Below are positions 41,343-49,920 of a stretch of DNA of 64,000 nucleotides, one piece after another. Both the position numbers and the translations under genes were made by a program. The notes under the pieces are model-generated. The model ran no database searches. It had not been told where the DNA came from and saw only the letters and a list, made by a program, of their open reading frames with translations. Source of the DNA: Streptomyces filamentosus (GTDB lineage Bacteria; Actinomycetota; Actinomycetes; Streptomycetales; Streptomycetaceae); the NCBI RefSeq assembly GCF_014654895.1, contig NZ_BNBE01000002.1, forward strand, positions 558,001-622,000, given 5' to 3'. Within the stretch, counting starts at the first letter, position 1, and every line of letters starts with the position of its first letter.

Positions 41343-41372
41343 GGTGCCCCGCCGGACCGCCGGCGGGGCACC
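41343..41372. terminator. Hairpin between importer operon and alditol oxidase
   Basis: GGTGCCCCGCCGG (41343-41355) pairs perfectly with 41360-41372 around ACCG, ten bases past the permease stop. It ends the operon or attenuates read-through into aldO. Confidence 0.75.
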
Positions 41373-41381
41373 GCGACGGAC

Positions 41382-42266
41382 TCACTGGCCGGCCAGACCC
41401 GTGTGGGCGATGCCCCGCACGATCTGCCGCTGGAACAGGGCGAAGACGAGCAGCAGGGGAAGGCCCGCGATCACCAGGGAGGCCATGATCTGGGCGTACC
41501 GGACTCCGAAGCCGGACTGGACGTTGACCAGCCCCACCGGGAGCGTCATGGCCTGGGGGTCCGTGGTCACGAGGAACGGCCACAGGAAGTTGTTCCACGT
41601 GGAGATGAAGGTGAAGATCGCGACCGCCGCGAGGACCGGCCGGGACAGCGGCATGACGATCGTCCAGAAGACCCGCCAGCGCCCGGCGCCGTCGACGAAG
41701 GCGGCCTCCTCCAGTTCCCTGGGCACCCCTTCGAAGAACTTCACCAGGATGAACACCATGGCGGGCACGGCGACCTGGGGCAGGATCACTCCCCAGTAGG
41801 TGTCCACGAGCCCCATGCGGACCATCTGGGTGAACAGCGGTGCGATGAGGACCTGGGGCGGCACCATGATCCCCGCGAGGACCAGGCCGTACAGGAGCTT
41901 GCGTCCCCGGAACGCGGTCCGGGTGAAGCCGTAGGCGGCCATGGCGCACAGGCCGACGGTGAGCAGGGTGGTCAGACCGGAGACGACGAGGGAGTTCACC
42001 GTCCACCGCAGCAGGGCGCCCGACTCCCACACCTTGGCGTACGCCTCGAAGGTGATCCGCGAGCCGATCCACTCCAGCGGTGTCCTGGTCGTCTCCCCCT
42101 CCGGTTTGAGCGAGGTGGCGACGGCCCAGAGCAGGGGGAGCAGCCAGGCGGCGGCCAGGACGAGCGCCATGGCGAGCAGCGAGAGCCTGCCCGTGGTCCA
42201 GCGGGGCCGGCGGCTCTCGGTACGGGACGATCGGACGGTGCGGTCACGGACGGCGGCGAGGCTCAC
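41382..42266 (-). CDS. CUT1 sugar ABC permease, second subunit (AraQ/MalG-like)
   Basis: The 294-residue protein has six predicted helices and the MalG-type EAA loop LEEAAFVDGAGRWRVFWTIVMP near residue 190 that docks the ATPase. Its GTG start overlaps the first permease's stop (GTGA). As in most Streptomyces CUT1 systems no ATPase is encoded here; the shared MsiK ATPase elsewhere would power it. Next to an intracellular arabinofuranosidase, it probably takes up arabino-oligosaccharides, comparable to AraNPQ. Confidence 0.9.
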   Translation of the reverse strand: MSLAAVRDRTVRSSRTESRRPRWTTGRLSLLAMALVLAAAWLLPLLWAVATSLKPEGETTRTPLEWIGSRITFEAYAKVWESGALLRWTVNSLVVSGLTTLLTVGLCAMAAYGFTRTAFRGRKLLYGLVLAGIMVPPQVLIAPLFTQMVRMGLVDTYWGVILPQVAVPAMVFILVKFFEGVPRELEEAAFVDGAGRWRVFWTIVMPLSRPVLAAVAIFTFISTWNNFLWPFLVTTDPQAMTLPVGLVNVQSGFGVRYAQIMASLVIAGLPLLLVFALFQRQIVRGIAHTGLAGQ

Positions 42267-43225
42267 TTGCCGGCCTCCTCTTTGCGCCGGGCCAGCACGG
42301 GCTGGACCAGGGAGACGATCAGGACGAGGGCGAAGAAGACGTAGGAGACGGCGGACGCGTAGCCGATCCGGTAGCCGGTGAAGCCCTGCTGGTAGACGTA
42401 CTGCAGGATCGGCCGGGTGGAGTCGTCGGGGCCGCCGCCGGTCATCAGGTAGACCTGATCGAAGATCTTGAGCGAGGCGAGCACCTGGAGGACGAGCACG
42501 AGGCCGGTGGTGCGCCGCAGGAGCGGCAGGGTGATGTGGAGCAGCCGTCGCCACGCGCCGGCGCCGTCCAGCTCGGCCGCCTCGTACAGGTGCTGCGGCA
42601 CGGCCTGGAGCGCCGCGAGGTAGAGCAGGAAGTTGAACCCGACCGTCCACCACACCGTGGTCAGGACGATGGAGAGCATCGCGTAGCGTTCGTCGCTCAG
42701 CCAGCCGATGCCGGGTTCCAGTCCGGCGGAGGCGAGGAGCTGGTCGGCGAGCCCGAATCCCGGCGGGAAGATCATCTGCGCGAACAGCATGCAGACGACG
42801 CCGGAGGGCAGCAGGAAGGGCGCGAACCAGCTGATCCGCCAGAGCCACTGCACGACCCGCAGCTGGTGGGCGAGCAGGGCGAGCACGAGTCCGACCAGGA
42901 CGAGCGGGACGGTGGAGAGGACGGTGAACCAGACGGTGTTCCACAGCGAGGACCACATCTGCGGGTCGGCCAGCGCCTCCGCGTAGTTGTCCAGGCCGAT
43001 GAACTCCGCCTCGGTGCCGGTGATGTTCTCGCTGGTCAGGCTCATACCGAGGCCGCTTATGAGGGGCCAGACGAGAAAGAGGCCGTAGACGACGAGGAAG
43101 GGGGCCACGAAGACGAGGCCGTGCTCGGTCCACTTCCTGCGGGCGGTCCGGGAGCGCGCCGTGACGGCGCCGCGGCCCGTTCCGGAGGCCGAAGGGGCCG
43201 GAGCGGCGGGGGTGAGCGTGGTCAT
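42263..43225 (-). CDS. CUT1 sugar ABC permease, first subunit (AraP/MalF-like)
   Basis: The 320-residue protein has a 30-residue basic cytoplasmic N-terminus, six helices and the EAA loop LYEAAELDGAGAWRRLLHITLP near residue 220. The ATG overlaps the binding-protein stop by four bases, and its own stop overlaps the second permease, so the three importer genes are one coupled unit. Substrate as for the operon: probably arabinose-containing oligosaccharides. Confidence 0.91.
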   Translation of the reverse strand: MTTLTPAAPAPSASGTGRGAVTARSRTARRKWTEHGLVFVAPFLVVYGLFLVWPLISGLGMSLTSENITGTEAEFIGLDNYAEALADPQMWSSLWNTVWFTVLSTVPLVLVGLVLALLAHQLRVVQWLWRISWFAPFLLPSGVVCMLFAQMIFPPGFGLADQLLASAGLEPGIGWLSDERYAMLSIVLTTVWWTVGFNFLLYLAALQAVPQHLYEAAELDGAGAWRRLLHITLPLLRRTTGLVLVLQVLASLKIFDQVYLMTGGGPDDSTRPILQYVYQQGFTGYRIGYASAVSYVFFALVLIVSLVQPVLARRKEEAGK

Positions 43226-44559
43226 GACGCGACTCCGGGAAGGGGGTTGCGGGTGTCGAGGAGGCGCCCGAGCCGGCGCTTCGCCTCGGAGAGCGCCTCG
43301 CGGGGGGTGCGGGAGCCGGTGAGCAGCGTCGAGAACACCTCGCCGAGTTCGATCCACATCCGGGAGGCGGAGCCGGCGAACCAGGCCGGTTCGTCGAGCA
43401 CGACGTCGTCGATCACGTCGCGGTAGGCGGACTGCGGATCGAGCGCGAGGTAGGCGGGGTCCGCGAGGACGGGCCGGTACGCCGGCACGTGGCCGCCCGC
43501 CGCCCACTCGACGGAGTTCTTCAGCATCCAGCCGACGAAGGCGCAGGCGGCCCGGTCCGTCCCGGTGTCGCGGCCGCGCTGGTGGGGCAGGACGAAGGCG
43601 TGCGAGTCGGCCTGTGCCGTGGCCCGTCCGAACAGCGCGGGGACCCGCGCCATCGAGAAGGGCGTCCCGCCCGTGCGGAAGGTGGTGACCTCCCAGTCGC
43701 CGTTGAGGTGGAACGCCGTCCGCCCCTGGTTGAAGATGCCCACGGAGGCGCCGTAGTCGGCGCGGCGCGTCCACAGCCCTTCGTCCACGAGCGAGGCCAT
43801 GTACTCGAGTACCCGCAGGGCCTTGGCGTCGTCGAGGGCCAGCCCCTTGCCGTCGGGGGTGAGGACGGTGCCGCCGGTCTGGGAGTAGAAGGTGGAGAAG
43901 AGGCGCCAGGGGGTGATGCAGTCGGGGCCGAGGGTCTCGGTGACGAGGGCGGCCGCGCCGGTCACCCTCTTGGCGGCGCGCAGGGCCTCGGTGAACTCCG
44001 CGGCTCCTCCGATGGGCTTGAGGCGCTTCCCGTCCATCAGGCCGGCCTTGCGGCAGATGTCGGTCTGGTAGTAGAGCACGAGGGGGTGGGTGTCGAGGGG
44101 GACGGCGTACTGGCGTCCGTCGATCTGTCCGCGCCGCCACAGGTCCTCGGGGAAGTCCTCCGGGCGGACGCCCGCCTCGGCGAGCAGGTCGGGGTCGAAC
44201 GGGTCGACGAGCCGTCCGGGACCGAACCCGGCCAGCCGTGCCATGTGGAGCGCGGCGACCTCCGGCGCGCGGCCTCCGGCGCCCGCCATGCCGAGCTTGG
44301 TGTAGTAGGGGGCGCCCCACTGGAGGGTGGTGGCCTCCAGTTCGATGTCCGGACGGGCGGCGCGGAAGGCGTCCAGCATCGTCTGCATGTTGACTCCGTC
44401 GCCACCGCCGAAGAGGTGCCAGAACCGGATTCTGGTGCGGCCGGACGCGGCGGCCGAGGGCGCGGCGCAGCCCGCGGTCGGTCCGAGGACGCCGGCGGTG
44501 GCGAGGGCGCTCAGGGAGCCGGCGAGGACACGGCGCCGGCTGGGGTGGGGTGATCGCAT
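43222..44559 (-). CDS. Sugar-binding lipoprotein of CUT1 importer
   Basis: The 445-residue protein has a twin-arginine-type lipoprotein leader (SRRRVLAGSLSALATAGVLG) with cysteine in TAGCAAP near residue 31. The SBP_bac_1 fold follows (RIRFWHLFGGGDGVNMQTML at the start and the ligand-loop stretch GIFNQGRTAFHLNGDWEV near residue 275). It binds sugar outside the membrane for the two permeases. It lies 94 bases after the intracellular GH51 gene in the same direction, likely one transcript, which points to arabino-oligosaccharide as ligand. Confidence 0.9.
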   Translation of the reverse strand: MRSPHPSRRRVLAGSLSALATAGVLGPTAGCAAPSAAASGRTRIRFWHLFGGGDGVNMQTMLDAFRAARPDIELEATTLQWGAPYYTKLGMAGAGGRAPEVAALHMARLAGFGPGRLVDPFDPDLLAEAGVRPEDFPEDLWRRGQIDGRQYAVPLDTHPLVLYYQTDICRKAGLMDGKRLKPIGGAAEFTEALRAAKRVTGAAALVTETLGPDCITPWRLFSTFYSQTGGTVLTPDGKGLALDDAKALRVLEYMASLVDEGLWTRRADYGASVGIFNQGRTAFHLNGDWEVTTFRTGGTPFSMARVPALFGRATAQADSHAFVLPHQRGRDTGTDRAACAFVGWMLKNSVEWAAGGHVPAYRPVLADPAYLALDPQSAYRDVIDDVVLDEPAWFAGSASRMWIELGEVFSTLLTGSRTPREALSEAKRRLGRLLDTRNPLPGVAS

Positions 44560-44653
44560 TGCGGCTCGTCTTCCCGGGATGCGGCGGAGGGCGGCTGTCG
44601 GCCGCCCTCCGGTGGGGAACCGCCCGAAGGCGGCTTTCCTGCGGGGCGGCCCG

Positions 44654-46183
44654 TCAGGCCAGGCGGATCATGGTCCAGGACAGCGGTTCGAGCGTGACGC
44701 TCAGCGCGGAGCCGGCCAGCACGGCTCCCTCGCCCGGGTGGGGCGTGACGCGGTCCGGCTCGTCGAGGGTGTTGCGGGCGTCCGGGTCCGCGTCGGAGAG
44801 GACGGTGTGCTCGACGATCTCGCCGAGGTCCATGCCGCCCAGCGCGACGCGCAGCGGCAGCGGGCGGTCCTGCGAGCGGTTGACGGCGAAGACCGTGACG
44901 GCGCCGGTCCGCGGGTCCCGTACCGCGGTGGCCTGGAGCAGCGGCACGTCGCCGTGGACGGCGGTCCGGTACGTGGGCGAGTCGACCCGCACGTCGAGCA
45001 CCTCTCCGCGGCCGTGGCGCGCGGCCTGGGCGAAGGGGTGGAAGGTGGTCTGCCGCCAGGCCGGGCCGCCGGGCTCGGTCATGATCGGGGCGATCACGTT
45101 GACGAGCTGGGCGAGGCAGGCGACCGTGACCCGGTCGGCGTGCCGCAGCAGGGCGATGAGCAGCGAGCCGAAGACGACGGCGTCGGTGACGGAATAGCTG
45201 TCCTCCAGGAGGCGGGGGGCCTCCGGCCAGTCGAGCGGGTTCTCGGCGGCCTCCGCCTCGAAGCGGCTCTGGTACCAGACGTTCCACTCGTCGAAGGAGA
45301 GGTTGATCTTCTTCTTGGACTTCAGCCGGGCTCCGATGTGGTCGCAGGTGGCGACCACGTTCTCGATGAACGACTCCATGTCCACGGCGGAGGCGAGGAA
45401 GGAGTCGCGGTCGCCGTCCTTCTCCTCGTAGTAGGCGTGCAGGGAGATGTGATCGACGAGGTCGTACGTCTCCTCCAGGACCTTCGCCTCCCAGGCCGCG
45501 AAGGTGGGCATGGCCTGGCTCGAGGAGCCGCAGGCGACGAGTTCGAGGCCCGGGTCCATCTGGCGCATGGCGCGCGCGGTCTCGGCCGCCAGCCGGCCGT
45601 ACTCCTCCGCCGTCTTGTGGCCGGTCTGCCACGGGCCGTCCATCTCGTTGCCGAGGCACCACAGGCGGATGCCGAACGGCTCCTTGTCGCCGTGGGCGAC
45701 CCGCAGGTCGGAGAGGGCGGTCCCGCCGGGGTGGTTGGCGTACTCCTGCAGTTCGAGGGCCTCGGCCACGCCCCGGGTGCCGAGGTTCACGGCCATCATG
45801 GGCTCGGCCTCGGGGCCGACCTTCTTCAGGAACGCCATGAACTCGCTGAGCCCGAAGCGGTTGGTCTCGGTGGAACGCCAGGCCAGGTCGAGACGGCGGG
45901 GCCGGTCCTCGACGGGGCCGACGGAGTCCTCCCACCGGTATCCGGAGACGAAGTTGCCTCCCGGGTAGCGGATGGCCGTGACGCCGAGTTCGCGGACGAG
46001 GTCGAGGACGTCGGTGCGCAGGCCCGCCTCGTCCGCCGAGGGATGGCCGGGCTCGAAGACACCGGTGTAGACGCAGCGGCCGAGGTGCTCGACGAACGAG
46101 CCGAAGAGACGCGGGTTCACCTCACCGACGGTGAACGCCGGGTCGAGGGTGAACCGGGCGACGTGGTCAGGGGTGGGGGTCAT
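44654..46183 (-). CDS. abfA: Intracellular GH51 alpha-L-arabinofuranosidase
   Basis: The 509-residue protein has no signal peptide and the length of cytoplasmic GH51 enzymes. It opens with NPRLFGSFVEHLGRCVYTGV; the acid/base Glu is in WCLGNEMDGPWQ near residue 174 and the nucleophile Glu in LSFDEWNVWY near residue 293. It releases arabinose from imported arabino-oligosaccharides. AAAGGAAG precedes the ATG. The neighbour downstream is the importer, so uptake and hydrolysis are paired; the 297-base gap upstream holds the terminator of the secreted GH51 gene and its own promoter, where I see no arabinose-type operator. Confidence 0.94.
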   Translation of the reverse strand: MTPTPDHVARFTLDPAFTVGEVNPRLFGSFVEHLGRCVYTGVFEPGHPSADEAGLRTDVLDLVRELGVTAIRYPGGNFVSGYRWEDSVGPVEDRPRRLDLAWRSTETNRFGLSEFMAFLKKVGPEAEPMMAVNLGTRGVAEALELQEYANHPGGTALSDLRVAHGDKEPFGIRLWCLGNEMDGPWQTGHKTAEEYGRLAAETARAMRQMDPGLELVACGSSSQAMPTFAAWEAKVLEETYDLVDHISLHAYYEEKDGDRDSFLASAVDMESFIENVVATCDHIGARLKSKKKINLSFDEWNVWYQSRFEAEAAENPLDWPEAPRLLEDSYSVTDAVVFGSLLIALLRHADRVTVACLAQLVNVIAPIMTEPGGPAWRQTTFHPFAQAARHGRGEVLDVRVDSPTYRTAVHGDVPLLQATAVRDPRTGAVTVFAVNRSQDRPLPLRVALGGMDLGEIVEHTVLSDADPDARNTLDEPDRVTPHPGEGAVLAGSALSVTLEPLSWTMIRLA

Positions 46184-46451
46184 GACTTCCTTTCGTGGGG
46201 CAGGGGTGCGGGGAGCCGGGCGGTCGCCGCCAGCGGGCGGGCACCGGCCTGCCGTCGCGGCCGGGCAGGCGAGGGCCGCGGCACCGACGTCCAGAAGTGC
46301 AGCCGTCCAACGGCGGACTGGGCGCCCGGCATCCATGGGAAAGCTCCTTCGACGACCCGGCGGAAGAGGCGCGTTCGACATGGCGAACGGCTTCCGTGCG
46401 TGCGAGCGGTGGAACGGGACGGCCCGCGGCCGGAGAGGACGGTCGCCCTAT

Positions 46452-46474
46452 CCGGCGGCGCGCCGCGCCGCCGG
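46452..46474. terminator. Terminator of the secreted GH51 gene
   Basis: CCGGCGGCG (46452-46460) pairs with CGCCGCCGG (46466-46474) around CGCCG, just past the stop on the minus strand. Confidence 0.65.
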
Positions 46475-46480
46475 TTTCTC

Positions 46481-49033
46481 CTACCTGCTCCTGATTCGCA
46501 GGAAGGTGACCGAGTGGGCGGGGAAGGTGTGGGTGAAGGTCCGCCCGATGCCCTTCAGCGTCGACTCTCGCGGCTGGACGGGGTGGGCGTCGGCGCTGTT
46601 CACCGCGTCCGGAGCGCCTTCGAGGGTGGTCAGCCGGGCCGTCGGGGCGACCGCGGAGGTGCCGAGGTCGATGCTCGTACGGGCCGCGGCGGCCTGGGCG
46701 TTGACGACCTTGACGATCAGATCGTCCTTGTCCCTGGTCACCACCTGACGGAAGGGCTCGGCGGCCTTGTCGTCGGTGAACGAACCCCACTTCTGCCCGT
46801 CGAGGTAGAGGGTGACCTGCCGGCCCCGCACCTGGACGCGGATGTCGTAGGTGCGGCCCGTCTCGATGGTGGCGGGGTTGTCCAGCAGGGTCTGCTTGCC
46901 CCCGTCGACGGCCTTCTCGACGGCGGAGCGGGTGTTGCCCCAGCCTCCGAGGTTCCACCAGTAGTGGTTTCCGGTGTCGCGGACGCCGAAGGCGACCAGG
47001 AACCCTTCCTTGCCGGACTTCTTCGTGGCCTTGACCTTCAGGTCGTAGTCCTGCCAGCCCGGGTCGCCGGCGGTGACCAGGGTGTCCTCGGCGGCCTCGT
47101 CGGTCTGGACGTACGCCCCGTCCTGGACGGTCCAGGTGCCGCGTCCGGCCGCCGGCGTCCACCTGGAGGCCCCGGCGGAGAAGTCGTCCTCCAGGAGGGT
47201 GGTGCCGTCCGCCGCGGTGACCTCGACGTCGTCGTAGGCGGCGCTGGTGGCCCAGGTCGACAGGCCGACCGCGCCGGTGATCGGGCCGGAGACGGACGGG
47301 GTGGTGGAGGCGCGGCTCGGCACGACCCGGTCGCCGGTGTTGTTCATGAAGAGCTTCTGGACCTCGTAGCTGGTGGAGCCCCAGGAGCGGTCGTTGTCGA
47401 ACCAGATCATGTCGGGCCGCCACTGGTTCTTGTCCACGTCGGCGAGCAGCGGAGCGTACGAGGCGAGCTTGACGACGTCGGCGTTGCGCTCCAGGCCGGT
47501 CATGAACGCCGCCTCGGACAGGGCGTTGGCGAAGCGGTTGTCGCGGGAGGCGTACTCGCCGAGGAAGACCTCGGGGCCGTTGCGGTCGTAGGAGTCGTAG
47601 CGGTCGTTGTTCTCCAGGAACCACTGCGGGGCGTTGTAGTAGTGCTCGTCGACCATGTCGACGCCCGCCTGGCGGTTGAGGTCCCACAGCCGTTCGAAGG
47701 TGGCGCCGTCGGGGGCGGGGCCGGAGTTGGAGACGACCTTGACCTCGGGGTGCCGGGCCGCGATCGCCTTGCGGAACTCGGTGAAGCGCGCGAAGAAGGC
47801 GTCGGGCAGGTTCTCCTCGTTGCCCACGGCCAGGTGGGTCAGGCCGAAGGGCTTGGGGTGGCCCATCTCGGCGCGCTTGCGGCCCCAGGTGGAGGTGACG
47901 GGGCCGTTGGCGAACTCGATGAGGTCCAGGGTGTCCTGGACGTGCCGCTTGAGCAGGGCCGGGTCGTCGGTGGCCCGGTTCTCCCCGCAGCCGTTGACCA
48001 GGGCGGGCACGACGGGCAGCGGCATCGCGCCGATGTCCTCGGCGAACTGGAAGTACTCGTAGTAGCCGAGGCCGTAGCTCTGGTGGTAGCCCCAGAAGTT
48101 GGCGTTGACGGCCCGCTGTTCGACCGGGCCGATCGTGTCCTTCCACTGGTAGGAGCGGCGGCGTTCCCAGTCCGGGGCCTCGTAGGCGTCGTGGCTGCCG
48201 GTGTTGACCAGGCAGCCGCCCGGGAAGCGCAGGAAGCCGGGGTCGAGGGCGGCGATCTTCTCGGCGAGGTCCTTGCGCAGCCCGTTCGCGCGGCCCTTGT
48301 AGGTGTCCCGGGGGAAGAGCGAGACCATGTCGAGACGGAGGGTCCCGGAGCCGGCGGCCGTCACCGCGAGCCGTCCCGCCGTGGTGGTCGTCTTGGGGAC
48401 GAGCGTGCCGGTGTACTTGGTCCACCGGTCGCCGCGCACGGTGACGCCCAGCGGCGCGGTCAGGACGGTGCCGTCGGAGGTGCGCAGTTCGGCCGCGAGG
48501 CGGGTGCCGGCCGCGTTGTCCGTGCGCGCCCAGACCGAGAAGTCGTACCGCCTGCCCTCCTTGAGCGCCATGCCCGCGCCGTAGCCGCTGTTGACGATTC
48601 CGAAGCGGCCGGCGGTGCCGCCCGTGCCGGCGAGGTCGACGCGCAGGTGGTTGCGGTTGCGCTCGTTCAGCCGCTCGGCGTCGTCGACGACCGCGAGGGA
48701 GCCGGTGGCACCGCCGGACGCGGTCTGCTGCCAGGCGGTCAGCGGGGTGTAGGAGCGGTTGTCGACCGGGCTGAACTCGAAGGAGCGGTTCTGTACGAGC
48801 TCGGCGTAGAGACCGCCGTCGGCCGCGTTGTTGATGTCCTCGAAGAAGACGCCGTACATGGTGGGGTCGATCGCCGGTCCCGTGCCGGCGGCGTCGACGG
48901 AGAGGGTGTAGTCGGTGACGGCGGGGTCCGCCGCCGCCGGGGTCTGGGTGAGGAGGCCGGCCGCCAGTGAGGTGGCGAGCAGACCGCCGGTGACGGCACC
49001 GGCCTTTCTGGTGGTGCGGTTGCGTGGACGCAA
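46481..49033 (-). CDS. Secreted multidomain GH51 alpha-L-arabinofuranosidase
   Basis: The 850-residue protein has a signal peptide (about 1-35), an N-terminal carbohydrate-binding-like jelly roll inside the GH51 region (about 60-210) and the barrel with acid/base Glu in LAVGNEENLP near residue 410 and nucleophile Glu in FLGEYASRD near 500. An inserted LamG/CBM-like module spans about 600-770 (DDFSAGASRW to GQKWGSFTDD), then the terminal beta domain. It should remove arabinose from polymeric arabinan or arabinoxylan outside the cell. The TTG start at 49033 follows AAGGAG by seven bases; a GTG at 49081 lacks a site. Distinct in size and location from the intracellular GH51. Confidence 0.88.
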   Translation of the reverse strand: MRPRNRTTRKAGAVTGGLLATSLAAGLLTQTPAAADPAVTDYTLSVDAAGTGPAIDPTMYGVFFEDINNAADGGLYAELVQNRSFEFSPVDNRSYTPLTAWQQTASGGATGSLAVVDDAERLNERNRNHLRVDLAGTGGTAGRFGIVNSGYGAGMALKEGRRYDFSVWARTDNAAGTRLAAELRTSDGTVLTAPLGVTVRGDRWTKYTGTLVPKTTTTAGRLAVTAAGSGTLRLDMVSLFPRDTYKGRANGLRKDLAEKIAALDPGFLRFPGGCLVNTGSHDAYEAPDWERRRSYQWKDTIGPVEQRAVNANFWGYHQSYGLGYYEYFQFAEDIGAMPLPVVPALVNGCGENRATDDPALLKRHVQDTLDLIEFANGPVTSTWGRKRAEMGHPKPFGLTHLAVGNEENLPDAFFARFTEFRKAIAARHPEVKVVSNSGPAPDGATFERLWDLNRQAGVDMVDEHYYNAPQWFLENNDRYDSYDRNGPEVFLGEYASRDNRFANALSEAAFMTGLERNADVVKLASYAPLLADVDKNQWRPDMIWFDNDRSWGSTSYEVQKLFMNNTGDRVVPSRASTTPSVSGPITGAVGLSTWATSAAYDDVEVTAADGTTLLEDDFSAGASRWTPAAGRGTWTVQDGAYVQTDEAAEDTLVTAGDPGWQDYDLKVKATKKSGKEGFLVAFGVRDTGNHYWWNLGGWGNTRSAVEKAVDGGKQTLLDNPATIETGRTYDIRVQVRGRQVTLYLDGQKWGSFTDDKAAEPFRQVVTRDKDDLIVKVVNAQAAAARTSIDLGTSAVAPTARLTTLEGAPDAVNSADAHPVQPRESTLKGIGRTFTHTFPAHSVTFLRIRSR

Positions 49034-49171
49034 GGCGGCTCTCCTTGAGGTGAACGGTGCTGGGCGTCGTGCTCTCGGCACGCGGCACGGGACGGAGGCC
49101 CGGCGGTCGTCGGCGCTCGGGCTCCCGTGGCCCGCGGGGCGGTGGGCGGCACCGCGGCCGCACCCTCGCGG

Positions 49172-49885
49172 TCAGGCGGAGGGCGCGTTGCCGTAGTAGG
49201 CGTCCGGGCCGTGCTTGCGGGTGAAGTGGCGGTCCAGGAGGTGCTGCGGGGGGTCGGCCGGACCCAGGGCGAGGGTGTGAAGGGCCATCTCGGCCACCGC
49301 CTCGCAGATGACGGCGTGTTCCAGGGACTTGGTGGCGGTGGCACCCCAGGTGAAGGGGCCGTGGTGGGCGACGAGGGCGCCGGGGACCTCCCGGGCCCGG
49401 ACGTCGTCGCGGCCGAGGAGGTCCACGATGACCTGGCCGGTGTTGTACTCGTAGTCCCTGGCGCACTGTTCGGGGGTGAGGACCGCGGTGACGGGGACGG
49501 GGCCGTTGAAGGTGTCCGCGTGGGTCGTGCCGAGGACGGGTATCGGGCGCCGGGCCTGGGCGAAGGCGACGGCGTGGGTGGAGTGGGTGTGGGTGACGCC
49601 CCCGATCGAGGGGAAGGCGAGGTAGAGGCTGCGGTGCGTCTCCGTGTCGGTGGACGGGCGCAGCCGGCCCTCCACGACGCTGCCGTCGGCCAGCGAGACG
49701 ACGACCAGGTCCTCTGCGGTCAGGGCGTCGTAGTCCACGCCCGAGGGCTTGATGACGAAGACTCCGGCCTCCCGGTCGACGCCGCTCACGTTGCCCCAGG
49801 TGAGGGTGGCGAGCCCGGCGCGGGGGATGCGGAGGTTGGCCTCCAGCACCTCGCGGCGCAGTTCCTCGGAGACGACGCTGCTCAC
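49172..49885 (-). CDS. araD: L-ribulose-5-phosphate 4-epimerase
   Basis: The 237-residue class II aldolase-fold protein has NLRIPRAGLATLTWGNVSGVD at the start, the zinc-site HTHSTH near residue 95, AHHGPFTWG near 170 and the C-terminal HGPDAYYGN, as in AraD. It converts L-ribulose 5-phosphate to D-xylulose 5-phosphate for the pentose phosphate pathway. The GTG at 49885 fits the family's N-terminus and has AGGAGGG upstream; GTG at 49924, overlapping the araA stop, would add 13 residues. It ends the araB-araA-araD operon. Confidence 0.95.
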   Translation of the reverse strand: MSSVVSEELRREVLEANLRIPRAGLATLTWGNVSGVDREAGVFVIKPSGVDYDALTAEDLVVVSLADGSVVEGRLRPSTDTETHRSLYLAFPSIGGVTHTHSTHAVAFAQARRPIPVLGTTHADTFNGPVPVTAVLTPEQCARDYEYNTGQVIVDLLGRDDVRAREVPGALVAHHGPFTWGATATKSLEHAVICEAVAEMALHTLALGPADPPQHLLDRHFTRKHGPDAYYGNAPSA

Positions 49886-49920
49886 GGAGGGCTCCCTCCT
49901 CGCGGGGGCGGTGGACGCGG

